DNA of 64,000 bases from Lamellibrachia satsuma (GCA_033239005.1 BSQZ01000035.1:808501-872500); one strand, 5' to 3'; shown: positions 40,387 to 53,085, counted from the stretch's first letter. Notes: generated by a model not told the origin, from the sequence alone. Translations and numbers: made by a program.

Positions 40387-40768
40387 ACCTGGGGCAAAAC
40401 GGCCCCTGGAGGAAAGACGGCGCCCAGCACGTACGCAAAATATAAAACTCTTAACGTCCCAAATTATGATGCAAACTGAAGCGGATACTCACCCCGAAAG
40501 CTCAGCAGCACGAGGCACACGTCAGTGTTTTGTTTAATTTTTATTTACACTATTAGACGCTCTGATGTAATATTTTGGCAATAGTAAAATGGTGCAACTC
40601 ACTGTGAAACGATATGAATCATGAACTTAATTTGTGACATAATAATAGTATTAATCAGTTGACAGGTCAAACAATACAAACGGGCAATAGTATGTTGTAT
40701 TTTGTATACATCGTGTTAAGACACATGCACTACGTGCACGTGGGGGGCAAGACGGTCCCCACGCATAT

Positions 40769-40789
40769 GGGGTAAGACGGTCTTACCCC
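40769..40789. repeat. Perfect palindrome in the GGGGTAAGACGG motif
   Basis: GGGGTAAGAC, one G, then GTCTTACCCC: a perfect 10-bp inverted repeat with a one-base centre. It arises from two opposed copies of the element's terminal motif. Confidence 0.9.
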
Positions 40790-41104
40790 GCACGCACATG
40801 GTCATAATGTATAAAACGTATTACGCATGACCAATTATGTTTAATCCATTTAATATAATATGGACATTGTATAATTTACATTCTACTAGCCTGTAGGCTG
40901 TAATTATAATCGAATATTACTAAGCCAATATTATGTTATGTGTGGATTGTAAGGTGTGCATTATAATTGTTAACTGCAATTTAAATTTGACAATTATAAT
41001 AGCGTAATATATTGCTATCATACCATTTGCATGAATGTCTATACATTTTACGTTTAGGCAGTGGTTCGTTCATATAAGCGAAAACCACGTGGAGGCAGTT
41101 ATTG

Positions 41105-41186
41105 ACCGTCTTGCCCCGTGCAGAGGGCCGTCTTGCCCCGTGCAGAGGGCCGTCTTGCCCTGTGCAGAGGGCCGTCTTGCCCCAGG
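41105..41186. repeat. 22-bp array of the terminal motif, ~3.7 copies
   Basis: CCGTCTTGCCCCGTGCAGAG repeats at 41106, 41128, 41150 and 41172. It forms the right subterminal region of the 40387-41187 element. Confidence 0.95.
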
Positions 41187-41187
41187 T

Positions 41188-41890
41188 ATGGGGACAGGTG
41201 TTTTTTTTTTTGGTACTCTTGCTATTTTTCAAATGTAACTAATCTAGATTGTCAATTTGCTGAAAATAATTTTCCAATGTGTAATATCTGTCTACAGTAT
41301 GAGCCATTAAATATATGTTAACATAGTTTAATGGTGTAATATTGTAAAGTTTTCCTTCGGGTGGCCGCCAGTATTGTCTATTCCAATTCGTCTTGGCACT
41401 TCCAATCTATCGTGTTTGGATTTACAGAAAAACAAATAATTCGTTATATCGGATTTAAAGGTAAATATGCTACTCGCAAACTTTACAAGTATGACGTGTG
41501 ACTACCTCAGTAAATCTAAAATGTTCACATTGTGTGTAAGAGTGCCTTCTAAAAAGTATATATACTTTTAAAAGACACGGTTCTAAATTTACCAACAAAT
41601 ATCGTAACCACACTATTGTGATCAATGGGAAACAATAACTGAGTTTTAAATGCGGGAGACATCTATTATATTTCTGTTTCTAATAGAAACGGTTTACATT
41701 GTCTTTGGGCGGCCGAATGCTGGATAATACCAACATTTCAGATTGTGTTGTGCTTCGTAAATAATATAAACATTATTGTAAATATTACAATTGCACGCAC
41801 TCTGGTGAGTCATTGTTAAACGTTGACAATATGCCAGTCAACATGTTTAACACTTACTGCGAAACCTTTACGGCTGTGCTTTTTTGGGAA
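41188..41890. other. Intergenic, no feature recognised
   Basis: AT-rich DNA with an 11-base T run near 41205. I see no gene or repeat here. Confidence 0.5.
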
Positions 41891-41968
41891 CTATATCATA
41901 ATTATAATACTATATCATAATTATAATACTATATCATAATTATAATACTATATCATATTTATAATACT
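41891..41968. repeat. 19-bp AT-rich minisatellite, 4 copies
   Basis: CTATATCATAATTATAATA repeats at 41891, 41910, 41929 and 41948. Confidence 0.95.
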
Positions 41969-44333
41969 ATGCATAACGCAATGTGCACTCCTCAGACCAT
42001 GTTATCAGAAGTACCTGCGTATATGCTACTCGCAAATTAGAAGCCTTGTCTAGGTGAATTAGGTCAGTACACCGGACATAAGACATTTCAATTATTTGTC
42101 TCCCATGCGAACGTTTTGCATTAATTGTTAGGTTTTGTAATAACATAGCTTCATTTGACAATAACAGTATACCTCTATATACGTGCCATTAACAAACTAT
42201 GCATTACATTTATATAAAAATTACAATAATGTTGTTCCACAAATATAAGTACACTGTTGGTATTAATAAAGTTAGAAAATATATTTGGTCAGAAGCGTTA
42301 AACATTATGGTCTATCGGGAGTTCCTTTGAATGCCAATATTCAGAAAGATTTACCAAGCGATGGGTTTTACAGGACTACGCAGTAGACTTAGGCCTACTT
42401 AGACAGATTTGGTGCTATACGGCACTGATCACTATTTGTTCAAGTATTTTATATAAGTGCTTTGCATATATAACAGCAGCATATATGTTAATCGGAGGAT
42501 CGATAAACAATTTGTTTTCGAACAAGACAAAGTTTTTCTATCTGTGTGTGCCAAAATATCCCACGCAGGATATATTGTGAGAAAATGTTTATGATTCACA
42601 CCTCACAAACAGATATAATTGACCAAACACCTGGAACGTATGTGACGCTCCGGGGTATGCTATGGCTATGAATGTCACGTTCTAAGTAGGTGTAATTATT
42701 AAATTGTTCATGACATTCCCAGTAGGCCTTGTGTTGACCACATACCCACGCACTCGCCCGGAAAACAATTGGCCACGAATGTCTCTTTGCATTTACATTG
42801 TTCGTGGTATTCCCAACAAAGGCCGCGGTTATACGCACACGCAAACGTCTGAAGAAACAAATGGAACATCTGATTGACCTAATGCCTGCACGATGCACTC
42901 GTCAAAGGGGCGTACGAATCCCGGGGTAGGGTATGGTTTCCTATAATTGTTTTGACTGACGCACGGGAAGGACATATCTTTCTGTGGTCTTTGTTAGGGA
43001 TGATCACGGAAACTTGTGAAGAGCAATACGTACAGGTGGTCATTGGTTTTGTACAGCGCAGGTGTTAATTAATGACGGGAAATATTTGACCGATGCGCAG
43101 GATGTGAAATGTCGCTGCCGGCAAAACGACGATGGTGACAACGTGTGATCATCTGTCACCGTGACTGACTATCGGGTGCGGCGATTGGCGGTGGTCGCCA
43201 TTACGAAAATATGTCGCCTTTGTCCGCTTGACCAACGCCTTGGACATACACCGCAGAATCGATTAATCATGATGTTGCGCTTGTCGCTAATCGCTGGTCC
43301 GAACACTAACGACACCTCCACGGTCAACAACGGAAGCAGACGACTTTTGTGCGACTCCCCCAGCTCGTTTGATGGATCGGCTCAAGTCGCGCTGAAAATC
43401 GATTAAACCGAAGATAAATTTGTTTGTGAATATGTACGCAATAATAGTCAATAAATCATATCGACAGCCGAATGTGTAGTCCCTTTGAGAGGAAGAACTT
43501 GACAGATGGACGCGGGGGAAGTAAATCATGTATCAACGTTGGGCCGGGATATTGTTGCTACTGGCAGTTGACGGACGCCGAGGTGCTGGAGGTGGTGCGG
43601 TGAATGTCGCCTCCTGAAGTACCCCTACACGCTAAATATTCAGTTGTAAATTTCACATTTTCGTCTGAACCATTCTATATTTCGTACACGTGGACGATAA
43701 CAAATCCTGAAGTTCAGTTTAACTTTTACTTAACATAACCCCTTATACCACATAGTATACAATACCATAATTATAGTATATATGTTTCAAGTTTCATTTA
43801 CCAAACATGAAAGTGGCGGCATGATATGATAATATGTGAGCACAGCCAAACAAGTTCTTGGTGGTTAAAAGGTTGTTTTTGTTGAAACCTCTTTAATTTC
43901 GTCTATTTAGCTCCCGATGTTTGGACAGATTGTCCACTGGTGGACATTTAACCAACTACTGTCGGGGTGACTCCGTATGTGTGCTACTTTTTCGCAAGAC
44001 GCATCTGTTACAACGTGCCCCTGCATACAACTAACCCCACTCTCTCATACCGCTTTCCCCTCGGGCATTGGTCCCGCTTTTTGGAAGAAATGTCCCGCTT
44101 TTTGTAATTTTCAAAAACACACACAATTGACGATAACATCTATCTCTTTACTGCACACGAGACCATTCTAGGCACATGTTATTTCTTCGGTATTAAGTTA
44201 TTTAAGATTTTCTCGCGCGTGCGTTCACCACGAACGAGAACGACACATCAAACTGGCGACCCGCAAAACAATACATTAAAAACCCGACAAAACCACTAAA
44301 AACGACGAAAGTGTTGTGGAGGAGGATGTTTCA
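41969..44333. other. Intergenic; diffuse ~110-bp duplication near 42.6-42.95 kb
   Basis: The 42640-42750 and 42786-42940 regions share scattered matches (ATTGTTC-TG--ATTCCCA, CCGGGGTA-G-TATGG), suggesting an old, strongly diverged duplication. The minus-strand 100-codon frame there is not recognisable. Nothing else was seen. Confidence 0.3.
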
Positions 44334-44428
44334 CGCTTCTTCGTGAGAACTTTGCCGCTTCTTCGTGAGAACTTTACCGCTTCTTCGTGAGAACTTTCTC
44401 GCTTCTTCGTGAGAACTTTCCCGCTTTT
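44334..44428. repeat. 22-bp minisatellite, 4.3 copies
   Basis: CGCTTCTTCGTGAGAACTTT plus two variable bases repeats at 44334, 44356, 44378 and 44400, with a partial at 44422. Only the last two bases of the unit vary. Confidence 0.97.
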
Positions 44429-44790
44429 CAATCAGCAGATGTTAACAACAATGACTTAACTGATGCTATCTTTGTTTGGCGATCGCCTTTCTCTAGAGCT
44501 GTGCGCATGTAAAAAATGTATTGGCGCTATATTAAAACGTTTTCATTTTAGTGCCTGAAATTTCCTCCAAATTACTTATCGTGGCATCGACTTTCAGTCT
44601 AATACGCCAGGGGGCATAGTATAGTGGAAACATTCCGACAAGCACATGTAAACAAACCTTATGTAAACAAACCTAATATTGCAATGCCTCTTAAAATTAT
44701 GTTTACACATTTGTTGCTGTTTCACAATAAATACCTTGAGCCAGGGCTATACTTTGAAATTTTTGTCTTCAAAGATATGCAGTTTGCAAG

Positions 44791-45248
44791 TGTTCATACC
44801 CATCCATGTTATGTTCATACCCATCCATGTTATGTTCATACCCATCCTCCATTCTATGTTTTTTATTTAATGGGTTATGTTATGTTATGTTCTTACCCAT
44901 CCATGTTATGTTCATACTCATCCATGTTATGTTCATACCCATCCTCCATGTTATGTTGTTTTTATTTGTTGGGTTGTGTTATGGTATGTTCATACCCATC
45001 CATGTTATGTTCATACCCATCCATGTTATGTTCATACCCATCCTCCATGTTGTTTTTTTTATTTGTTGGGTTGTGTTATGGTATGTTCATACCCATCCAT
45101 GTTATGTTCATACCCATCCATGTTATGTTCATACCCATCCTCCATGTTATGTTGTTTTTATTTGTTGGGTTATGTCATGTTATGTTCTTACCCATCCATG
45201 TTATGTTCATACCCATCCTCCATGTTATGTTGTTTTTATTTAATGGGT
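44791..45248. repeat. 21-bp minisatellite with ~98-bp higher-order structure
   Basis: The basic unit GTTCATACCCATCCATGTTA is grouped two or three at a time and followed by a CCTCCATGTTATGTTG spacer. The CCTCC landmark falls at 44846, 44943, 45042, 45139 and 45217, a 97-99 bp super-repeat whose last copy lacks one 21-bp unit. TTTTATTTAATGGGTTA brackets both ends of the array. All reading frames here are translations of the repeat. Confidence 0.95.
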
Positions 45249-45344
45249 TAACTACGGCTTGCGCTAGTGAGTCGAGGGCCATTTTCATGATGTTCAAAGT
45301 AGCCCCTTAAAAGAGACTAGTTTGAACGTATCATTTAAAATTTC

Positions 45345-45556
45345 ATCTTCAATTGATTGAACCTATCGCAAATCCGGCACGTTGATGTCCATAGCTGTAG
45401 TGTAAGAATAGTGTATGTAACAACTGCAGTCGATTTAATTTTAAAAAATGCCTAGTTTTGTTCAAATCATCGAAAGAATTGACTTTAGTCGTTAGATCGG
45501 GTAAAGCTCAAAATATTGGATATCCAAAATGGTAAACATGGTACGGGCCAATGCCG
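45345..45556 (+). repeat. Dispersed repeat A, 5' half (copy 2)
   Basis: From CTTCAATTGATTGAACC to about GGTAAACATGG this matches the first ~210 bp of the copies at 24361 and 63204. More of its CpGs are intact (CGCAAATCCGGCACG). The 3' half is missing. Confidence 0.8.
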
Positions 45557-48500
45557 TAAATACAATCGAAATAATTACTATATGGTTTTTAAATTGTTAT
45601 CTACTTTGAGCCAACTTAAACATTATATATGCCCACGTTCTTTATCACGAACGATAACGCCACTACCTTGACACTATACTGTGTAGCTGCCACCGCGAAT
45701 ATGTATAGGCCTATACGTGGACAGTAAACGTAATGTCAAAAGCTTAAAACACGTGCCACGGCCAATGTTTTTGTGTGCCAAGATAAGTACCTATGAATAT
45801 TTAGCATGCACTTCAACTCTTCAAGTGCTTCTAAACCAGCCGATAACATAGGCTATACATTGTGTTTTTCTCGACAACAGAGACAACTTGAGATTTCTAA
45901 CCCAACGCGATACTCTGTGTGACTGCCGATCATATTTGATGAACTATTCACATTATAAATAGATTATAATGGAATATCCTTGCGTGCGTGCGTAAAAAAC
46001 ATATTATATATATATTGCAAGTTTCTCGTACATTATTAGTTGCTGATAAAAAGCAGGTAAAGCAGTTGCTGGGAAAAAGAGGCTTAATTTCGTGAATTTC
46101 CATCCTGAGGCAAATCCGCCTTGTTTGTGTTATAAAAATGCCCCGGAGGTGTGTTGAACGACTGGACAAACAAAGCAGCAGGTTGTCGTGCGTCGACAAG
46201 ATTTAATCCGCTTGTCGATTGGTATCTGAAAAATTTCCAGCAAATCTGTTGAAAGAGATTTCTACTGGAACCAGCCGACCGTGACTGTTCTGCAGCCATA
46301 TCGGTAATCTGGTTCAAATGTACCGTGCAATCTTTCCGGATTATCTTTCAAATACGTTTGTTTTTGCTTTTCCAGTGCGTATGTAAAACGTTCAAGATTT
46401 GTTGAACACAGTGTTCCAACAAACTGTAGTTTGTCAACGATCAGTAATCACGTTTTTCTAGTGATGACATTTGATAGCGATATAGCAGAATGTTGGATCC
46501 GGTGGATGTGTGGATGTCCTGCTGGGTATAAGCATCGTCTCAAAACTTGTCGAAGAAACATAACAGTAGCAACCAGTTATATTGACAAATTGTAAAGGAG
46601 TATGGCATATGCAAAAGGTAATAATTATGTTCTCAACGCGCATAAATGTCGTGAATGTTATTATTATGTAAATGGAAAATACCACCTGTGCGTTATGTCA
46701 TCGTTGCCTGCGGTGTATCCGGGACATTACCTGTAGAAAAGCGTCGCGTTGCTGTGAACTGACGATTTTTGCGAGTGTCGACTTTTCCTAAAGCCGGACG
46801 TGAGCAACTCGTGTGTAAGAATCATTTATGTGTTCGAATTTCCGTATATACATGCGGCATGTCTTTTACGTTGATGAGAACAAAAGTTGCTTTCCCGTGC
46901 GCCATTTTGTCCGACGGACAGCTACGTTGATTTCGCGACTGCGATAAAAAACTTTAAGAAACATACTTGATACACAACATTCCTTCTTGTGAAAGCCCGA
47001 ATGTCACATTGCAAGTTCCAATACTCCTGACTTCAAGAATGTGTCCCCCACGTGAAATGAAGAATAGCAGTGCAACCCAATTGTCTGCAACAGCGCAGTT
47101 TTTCCATTGCATATTTACTCAAAAGTCGCCGATGTAACTAGAAACGGGAACACACGGGCAAAAACCCTTCTTACGGTACCGGTTTGACAAACGACTGCTG
47201 GTTTTTGGTAGGCTGTTGTATTGATATGTCGGCGCCTTACACAGTGAAGCCAGACGTTTTTACAACGACGTCATTACGATCTCGCTACCAGTTACAACGT
47301 GTTTCTCCGAGTTGGTCTTAGAACATTTGTGCGAGAGTACGTGTTCAGAATTAACAGAAGTGCAGATGAATTCACGCAATCACCGTTCGGTTACCGAACC
47401 GTTCACCCGTGGGCGAGCCCATTACTTGGCCTGTCGTGTCCCCTTTGAAGACCCGACGTCGTCTCGCGCGTGTCTGAGGCGCTCATTGCTGGCTTCGGCA
47501 CTGATATCCATCACATCCTACCATTCTACACGTCCCTTTCTGTTAGTCGTGCAAACGGCTGCGATATTTGTGTCGGGTAACTTTTGTATGCGTGAAAGCC
47601 ATGCAGTGGCGTATCCAGACAAAGTGCCGCTGGGGCAAGAGTAAAACATGCCACCCCCACCAAAGAATAGGAACAGGCATAGCCAAAGAGCTCTTTGGCA
47701 TAGCTACGTATATAATGCCTTAGCATTGCTCCTACATCGCAGTCGCAGTCAGCTACCAGAATATTGATAATGCTTCGTCGCAGTCCCACACTCGAAATTC
47801 ACACCTCCAACAAAACTAAGAAAAAATGCCTAGTCGGTTTGGAACAAAATATCCATAGTTTACTAGTTACAGTTCTTCCAAAGTGTCGCCCCCACAATGT
47901 TTTAGAGATAAAAGTCAACTAAAACGTCTTAAAGATTCCTACGAGTTTCCGGCCGCTTTGTTTGGTTGCGCTGGTGACCGACACAGATGTAGGTCTATGT
48001 TGCGGTCGCACCTGTCCGGAGACACGCGACAGGTAGATGTATATCGCGTCTGGTCATAAACAGACGCTTGTTTGATAGCGCCGGTGGTGGTGGTGAATGC
48101 AGTCGGCCAGCTGAGTGCGCGTCGCTGACTTCGTTCTACGCGCGTGGTGTAACTGTATTGGAACGTAATTATGAGAAAGGCAATTACTGAATTGATCATC
48201 CAATCGCAGCATCACCCGATAGTTCCATCAACTGCCTATCCACATACTGGCTATATTTTACAGGTACAAAGTCTGAACGTTTTATCATAAAATCATGTTA
48301 CATAATATAAACTATATAATATTCTATATGTACATAATCTATTCTAACACACAGACCGCCCAAACGTGTTTTAATCAACATCTTCATTTGATCATTTTAT
48401 CATTTTACCGTTATCTGTTTATGAAAATCGACCTCGCTGTTCAGCACGCAATGTAAACAATATATATATTATATTCGAGTCGAAACGTTCAAAATAAACA

Positions 48501-49811
48501 TCGTTGATGTAGCGCTGTCACCGGTTACGAAGACAAGGAGAAACCGAACATTATTTGCCAGAAGCAAACTGCGTCATCTCGTTTCTCACACTGTTACACA
48601 CATGAAGCAAATTGTGTGGTCTGTTCACACGCAATCACACGCACTCACGCGCGACACATCGAGTTAAATACTGGTTTCATATTTCACTAAGAGAAAACAA
48701 TTTTCGTAATTGTTTTGCACACGGAAAGCACGATCGCACGTGCGTGCAATTATATGGGAGTTTCAAGGAACTGTCAAAAGGGGCGATCTTACATGTTACA
48801 CCAACATTACTAGTGATTTGAACTTCAGTGGAAGTTGTACGAACGTGTACACCGAGGAAAAGATAGGCTACATTAGTCGCAAGGTAGACACAAAACTGTT
48901 GAAACATTTATATTATATGTAATACAGTATGGAAGGGTAAACCTGGATGGAACTTGGCTGGCTCGCCCAAGACCGCGCTGGCTGGAGAAGATGTGTTGGC
49001 GCCTTCTGCTCCTGTAGGAACGAAGAGGACTGAATGAGCGTGAGCAGTAGAATATGTGCAAAGGGGTTAACTTGAAAATGCAACAATAAGATAATTTACG
49101 TCGGTGTCTTATTTATTTATCTCTGTGCTAGTCATTGTTACGACACAATGTAATAATTATGCAACCCAAACTTTGACATATTACCATACCTCACTGGCGG
49201 GGATTCAAAAGTTTATATATTTCATATGTAAACAAACGATACGTTGACAAACTTAATATTTGTTTTACGAAACTGTTAGTGCTTCATATCAATTAATGGT
49301 CTATTTTACAAATACATTGAACTCTCGCCGTGTGTGGAACACGTCGGGACTCGGCCAAACTGTATCATCATAAATCCGATGTTCCTTAGGCTGTACCCAT
49401 GGGTACGGGGGAAGGTAACCAACAGTAGAGGGCAGAACGGGATTTCAAGGTTCTTCCCCTTTTGTTCCTTTTACCTAGGGAGAGGTCACTGTAGTGTTGG
49501 CTTAAGATTGTTGGTCAAAGTTGCAGCGAGTATAGCATTAAACACACATCAAATGATACGTTATCACCGGGTGCTCAACATCTGTTTGACATGCCTTTAC
49601 AATGAATGATAACAACTATTGGCTACTTGAGCTCTGTTCGTGTTTTGCTGCTGCTGTTCCGTGCACTGACACTCGAGTCTAGGACTATGCTTCAGCAGAC
49701 GGTGCGATCAGACAAAGACAACTACTTCCGGCGAGTGTCTAATTTGCTAATTTGCACCGCTTGTTGCATTCTTTGACCCGACAGGGTTGATTAGAGAATT
49801 GCGTGTGTGAC
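45557..49811. other. Intergenic; only weak promoter or exon hints
   Basis: CpG-normal DNA. On the minus strand, GGACAAAATGGCGCAC at about 46905 is an AAATGGCG-type start; its frame ends after about 30 codons unless spliced. CAGTGGCGTATCCAG at about 47602 looks like a DNA-transposon end. The 110-codon frame at 47312-47644 and the 86-codon frame at 47939-48199 are not recognisable. No gene is called. Confidence 0.35.
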
Positions 49812-49819
49812 TGTGTGTG

Positions 49820-49859
<40 letters not shown>

Positions 49860-49864
49860 TGTGT
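49812..49864. repeat. (TGCG)n microsatellite
   Basis: About ten TGCG units flanked by TGTG steps. A purine-rich GAGA tract follows to about 49925. Confidence 0.97.
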
Positions 49865-50068
49865 CTGAGGAGGAGAGAACGAGACAGAAACAGGAGGAAA
49901 AGAGACGGAGAGACACAGAGAGGGTGATGATTGATGACATATGAATTCGTGATCATAAGTAAATATTCCACGTATTATAAATATTGAGAGTGCACATTCT
50001 ACAAACGGCAATAGGTTTGACCGAGTTCGACAAACCGCCACCGTCGAATTAACGTGCAACGAAGTCTC

Positions 50069-50330
50069 GTGATCACGTGATCAATTACAGCAGCGGACGC
50101 CATCTTGCTATCTATGTTTTCACAGACACCGATCCCTACGAATTCCGTCTCATGTGGTGGCGCGTCCAGAGCAAGCGGCAGCAAGGCGCATCCGTGCACG
50201 AACGTAAACAACAGTTGGCGTGTGCGCAGCACTGCCGTCGCAGACTGTTTGTCTAGTGTGCCACAGACTTCTGGATCGCCCGGAGATGTGTGCGATAGCA
50301 GATAAACGATATCTTGGGCGCCAATGCGTA
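50069..50330 (-). promoter_or_regulatory. Candidate promoter: palindromic E-box plus AAGATGGCG start
   Basis: On the minus strand AGCAAGATGGCGTCCGCTGC resembles a YY1-type start-site element (AAGATGGCG) with an ATG at 50103. The 34-codon frame MASAAVIDHV... ends at 49999 unless spliced. About 20 bp away lies TGATCACGTGATCA, a perfect 14-bp palindrome centred on a CACGTG E-box. The flanking 250 bp is CpG-rich. No downstream exon could be linked, so this may be an isolated promoter, a non-coding RNA start or chance. Confidence 0.35.
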
Positions 50331-50625
50331 AAAGGGACACAATGTCGAGAGATTGCCGAGCGCACGAAACCGGTAAAACGGAAATGTAGTCGCTGAGATC
50401 TGATCACTTAATTAAACGGTCACCAGACCGATGACACCAGCCGGATAATCTGATCAGTGATTTGACTGATCCTTGTTGGATTATCGATGATTATCAACGA
50501 CTTTAACTGGAATGAACATCCGTTATTATGCCCTATGTGTTCAATAATAAATATATTTAAAACCTTTGGGGAAGGGCGAAGTGAGAACCGTTTTAGCCTA
50601 GGAGGATCACCTGAAGCTATGGATG

Positions 50626-51540
50626 TAGAGTAGGGTGGGGCAATACGCCTACTTTTTTCGGGAAATCGACTCATGGGAAAACCTTTTAAATATATCTAAA
50701 CCTAGTTTATTATCTTAGCTGAAAATCTTGTGTTGACATTTTAGAAGTTCAATATCACAGAAAAAAGTTATAGCCATTTTAGCAGTGGTCCAGATAATGG
50801 GCGTTTTGCCCCAGTGGTGGGGAAAACGCCCGCCCTTGGGCGTTATGCATTAAACAGCCTCATTTAATTATTAGTTTACTTATTTCGCATTACCAAAGTG
50901 ATGGTATTATTGGTACACTTCAGTATAGCGTAACCTTGCTGCACATCATAGTAATATTTGTTGTTATAATTTTTATTAAAAATCGTGACTGAAATTGTTA
51001 ATTAATTAGCTCGTTTTCTCTGAAATTCAACAAGAGCGTTATATTGTATATGTTTATTATAAACTGTCACACGCAGGCGGAACTTATCAACTCGTCTACT
51101 CACTTTCAGACTCAAATCTGACAGATAATAGTACGTCCCACCCTGTGTGTTTTGTCCCAACTAATGTTGGCCTTTTTGCCCCACACGTTCGATATTTCAC
51201 CATCTGTATATTACTGGCTTTTATCACTCGCATCCACAACATTAATGATTACATATTTGTCTACTGCACACACTCAACGCGTTGTCTCCGTTTGTTATGG
51301 TTACTGCCCACAAAACGACTTTTAGGGTGACCATTTTTTTAATAATTTATAGAATCAAAAGTTTGACGTAAAAACAAATATCGCGTGAATTTCGTTTTCT
51401 GCCACCGTATTCTAACCAAATGTGAAGAACTGTATGTGGCTTCATTTGGCGATCTCGAAATTCTTATTTTCGCGCTGTGAAACTAGTTAGAGGATGGGTT
51501 TTATGCCCCCAAACTTGGGTTATGCTCCATGCTACTCTAG
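50626..51540. mobile_element. Candidate non-autonomous DNA element, GGGGCAANACGCC family
   Basis: The left end TAGAGTAGGGTGGGGCAATA and the right end read in reverse, TAGAGTAGCATGGAGCATAA, form an imperfect ~23-bp inverted pair about 0.9 kb apart. The same motif recurs inside in both orientations: GGGCGTTTTGCCCC at 50801, GGGGAAAACGCCC at 50820, TTTTTGCCCC near 51173 and TTTTATGCCCCC near 51500. There is no coding potential. The motif and layout resemble the 40.4 kb element. Confidence 0.6.
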
Positions 51541-53045
51541 GTGTGTTTAATATAAAGATGGCAGCATCTTGAATGTAGCTAATTTCTCAAGAAAGATATA
51601 TTCGCTTTGTTGTGAGTTCGTTATTACACGTGATGCCAAAGTCGATGAAACAGCCGCTGGCTTCTTCCAGATCGAAATAAACACTGTTTTACTTAATGTG
51701 GCATTCAATTGTTTGGTGCATACCCACGAGTTAGCTACTAACCACAAGGCCCCAGAAACCACCAATATACCATTGTGCTTGTAAGAAACTCTACACTTGG
51801 TGCTTTGACCTCTGTAACCACATACACGACCGTGGGAGAAGTATTACGACCATTCGTGAATGCTTGTCCTTTATTGCTGTCTTCCACGACATGTGGCCAG
51901 TGGCACAGTTCACATGCACTCGTATCAATCCGGTATAGATCATTCCCAAACGAACACTAACCATTGAACGGACCACCAGTGACGACTGACAGCTATATAA
52001 CACTTGCATCATGCAATATTCAACGTTACACGTTCCTGTTTCGTAACGTGTACGTTTTGTGTCTGCGAGTTTGTGGTCGGCTGAAAAAAGGCCGACCTGT
52101 CTGCCAATGCGCCAGTCACGACCAGATGAGCATATTTTTATTGTTACAAATATACGTATATCAGCTCACGGCGTAGATACTAATTTCCCAGGGGTGATCA
52201 CGCCATAGCCCTAAGATATATGTTCTATAATGGAGCCGCTTACCAAATACCGTTCTTTTCTTTATTGATATGCATCACTGCGGTGTGCTTGTAAATGACT
52301 GACACACATACACACGCCTACTGCAGTGATTGCTAACAACAACGTTATTTTATGTAACCGGCAACTGATGATTACAGATAACTGTTATCTGCCGGCCAGC
52401 CAAGACAGAAAGCACCTCATTGTGCCGATGGCTGTGGCAGGAAAACAGTCCCGGTCACCTCCCCATTACACACGCAAGACTTCGCTGCACAAACACTGAC
52501 AGGATGTCTTACGTTTAAATGAATACTAATCGAATAACATAATCCTCGGTTCCAATGATCGAACACGAACTTGGTGTCTAGAGGCATTGCTGTCGGCAGG
52601 AGGACTGGCAATGCGTAACCAACGATGCGTAGAAAGACGCACAGGAAACGCCAGAGACGATGCACGCCACTACCGTCGACCGTACGGCGACAAACCATGG
52701 CGTGCACAGGTCGCGGGGTTCGAGATACATTATCGTGCTGAATGTTGGAACCATTGCATCGAGACCGTAACAAAGGCTTCCAAATGAGGCGGGGGGGGGG
52801 TCATATTAACGTATTAAAAAAGTGCAGAATTTAAAAAGGCCACACCCTCGAACACGTCTGCATCTACAATTTCATAATAATAATTTATTTATTATATGAT
52901 CAATTTGAATGATTCGCGTCGAATATCATGCATGTTACTTTGCATGCCGACTGAAAGACAATATTTTTAAAACAGATAACGGCCAAATTATATTAAGAAA
53001 ACTGCGGCTCATTAAAACGATTAAAACATCAAGATGTTATCATAT
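51541..53045. other. Intergenic, no gene recognised
   Basis: CpG-normal DNA. The 118-codon minus frame at 52417-52773 and its 66-codon plus shadow have no family resemblance. A run of G bases lies at about 52791-52800. Confidence 0.4.
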
Positions 53046-53051
53046 AAATAT

Positions 53052-53085
<34 letters not shown>

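Larger units (their letters stand above)
40387..41187. mobile_element. Candidate non-autonomous DNA element with GGGGCAAGACGG termini
   Basis: The left end ACCTGGGGCAAAACGGCCCC is mirrored by GGGCCGTCTTGCCCCAGGT at the right end, giving about 20-bp inverted termini and an 801-bp element. The same motif recurs internally: twice more on the left half in plus orientation (40745 region and 40769) and four times on the right in minus orientation (the 22-bp array). There is no coding potential. A clear target-site duplication is not visible, so the exact boundaries are uncertain. Confidence 0.65.

Noticed and set aside
44624..45310. 228-codon plus-strand frame with HVMFIPIHVMF repeats
   Set aside because: All three plus frames are open through the 21-bp minisatellite; there is no unique protein sequence beyond the flanks.
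47312..47644. 110-codon plus-strand frame
   Set aside because: Not recognisable; its end overlaps a CAGTGGCGTATCCAG transposon-end-like sequence.
52417..52787. Overlapping 118-codon (minus) and 66-codon (plus) frames
   Set aside because: Mutual shadows in CpG-rich DNA with no recognisable domain.
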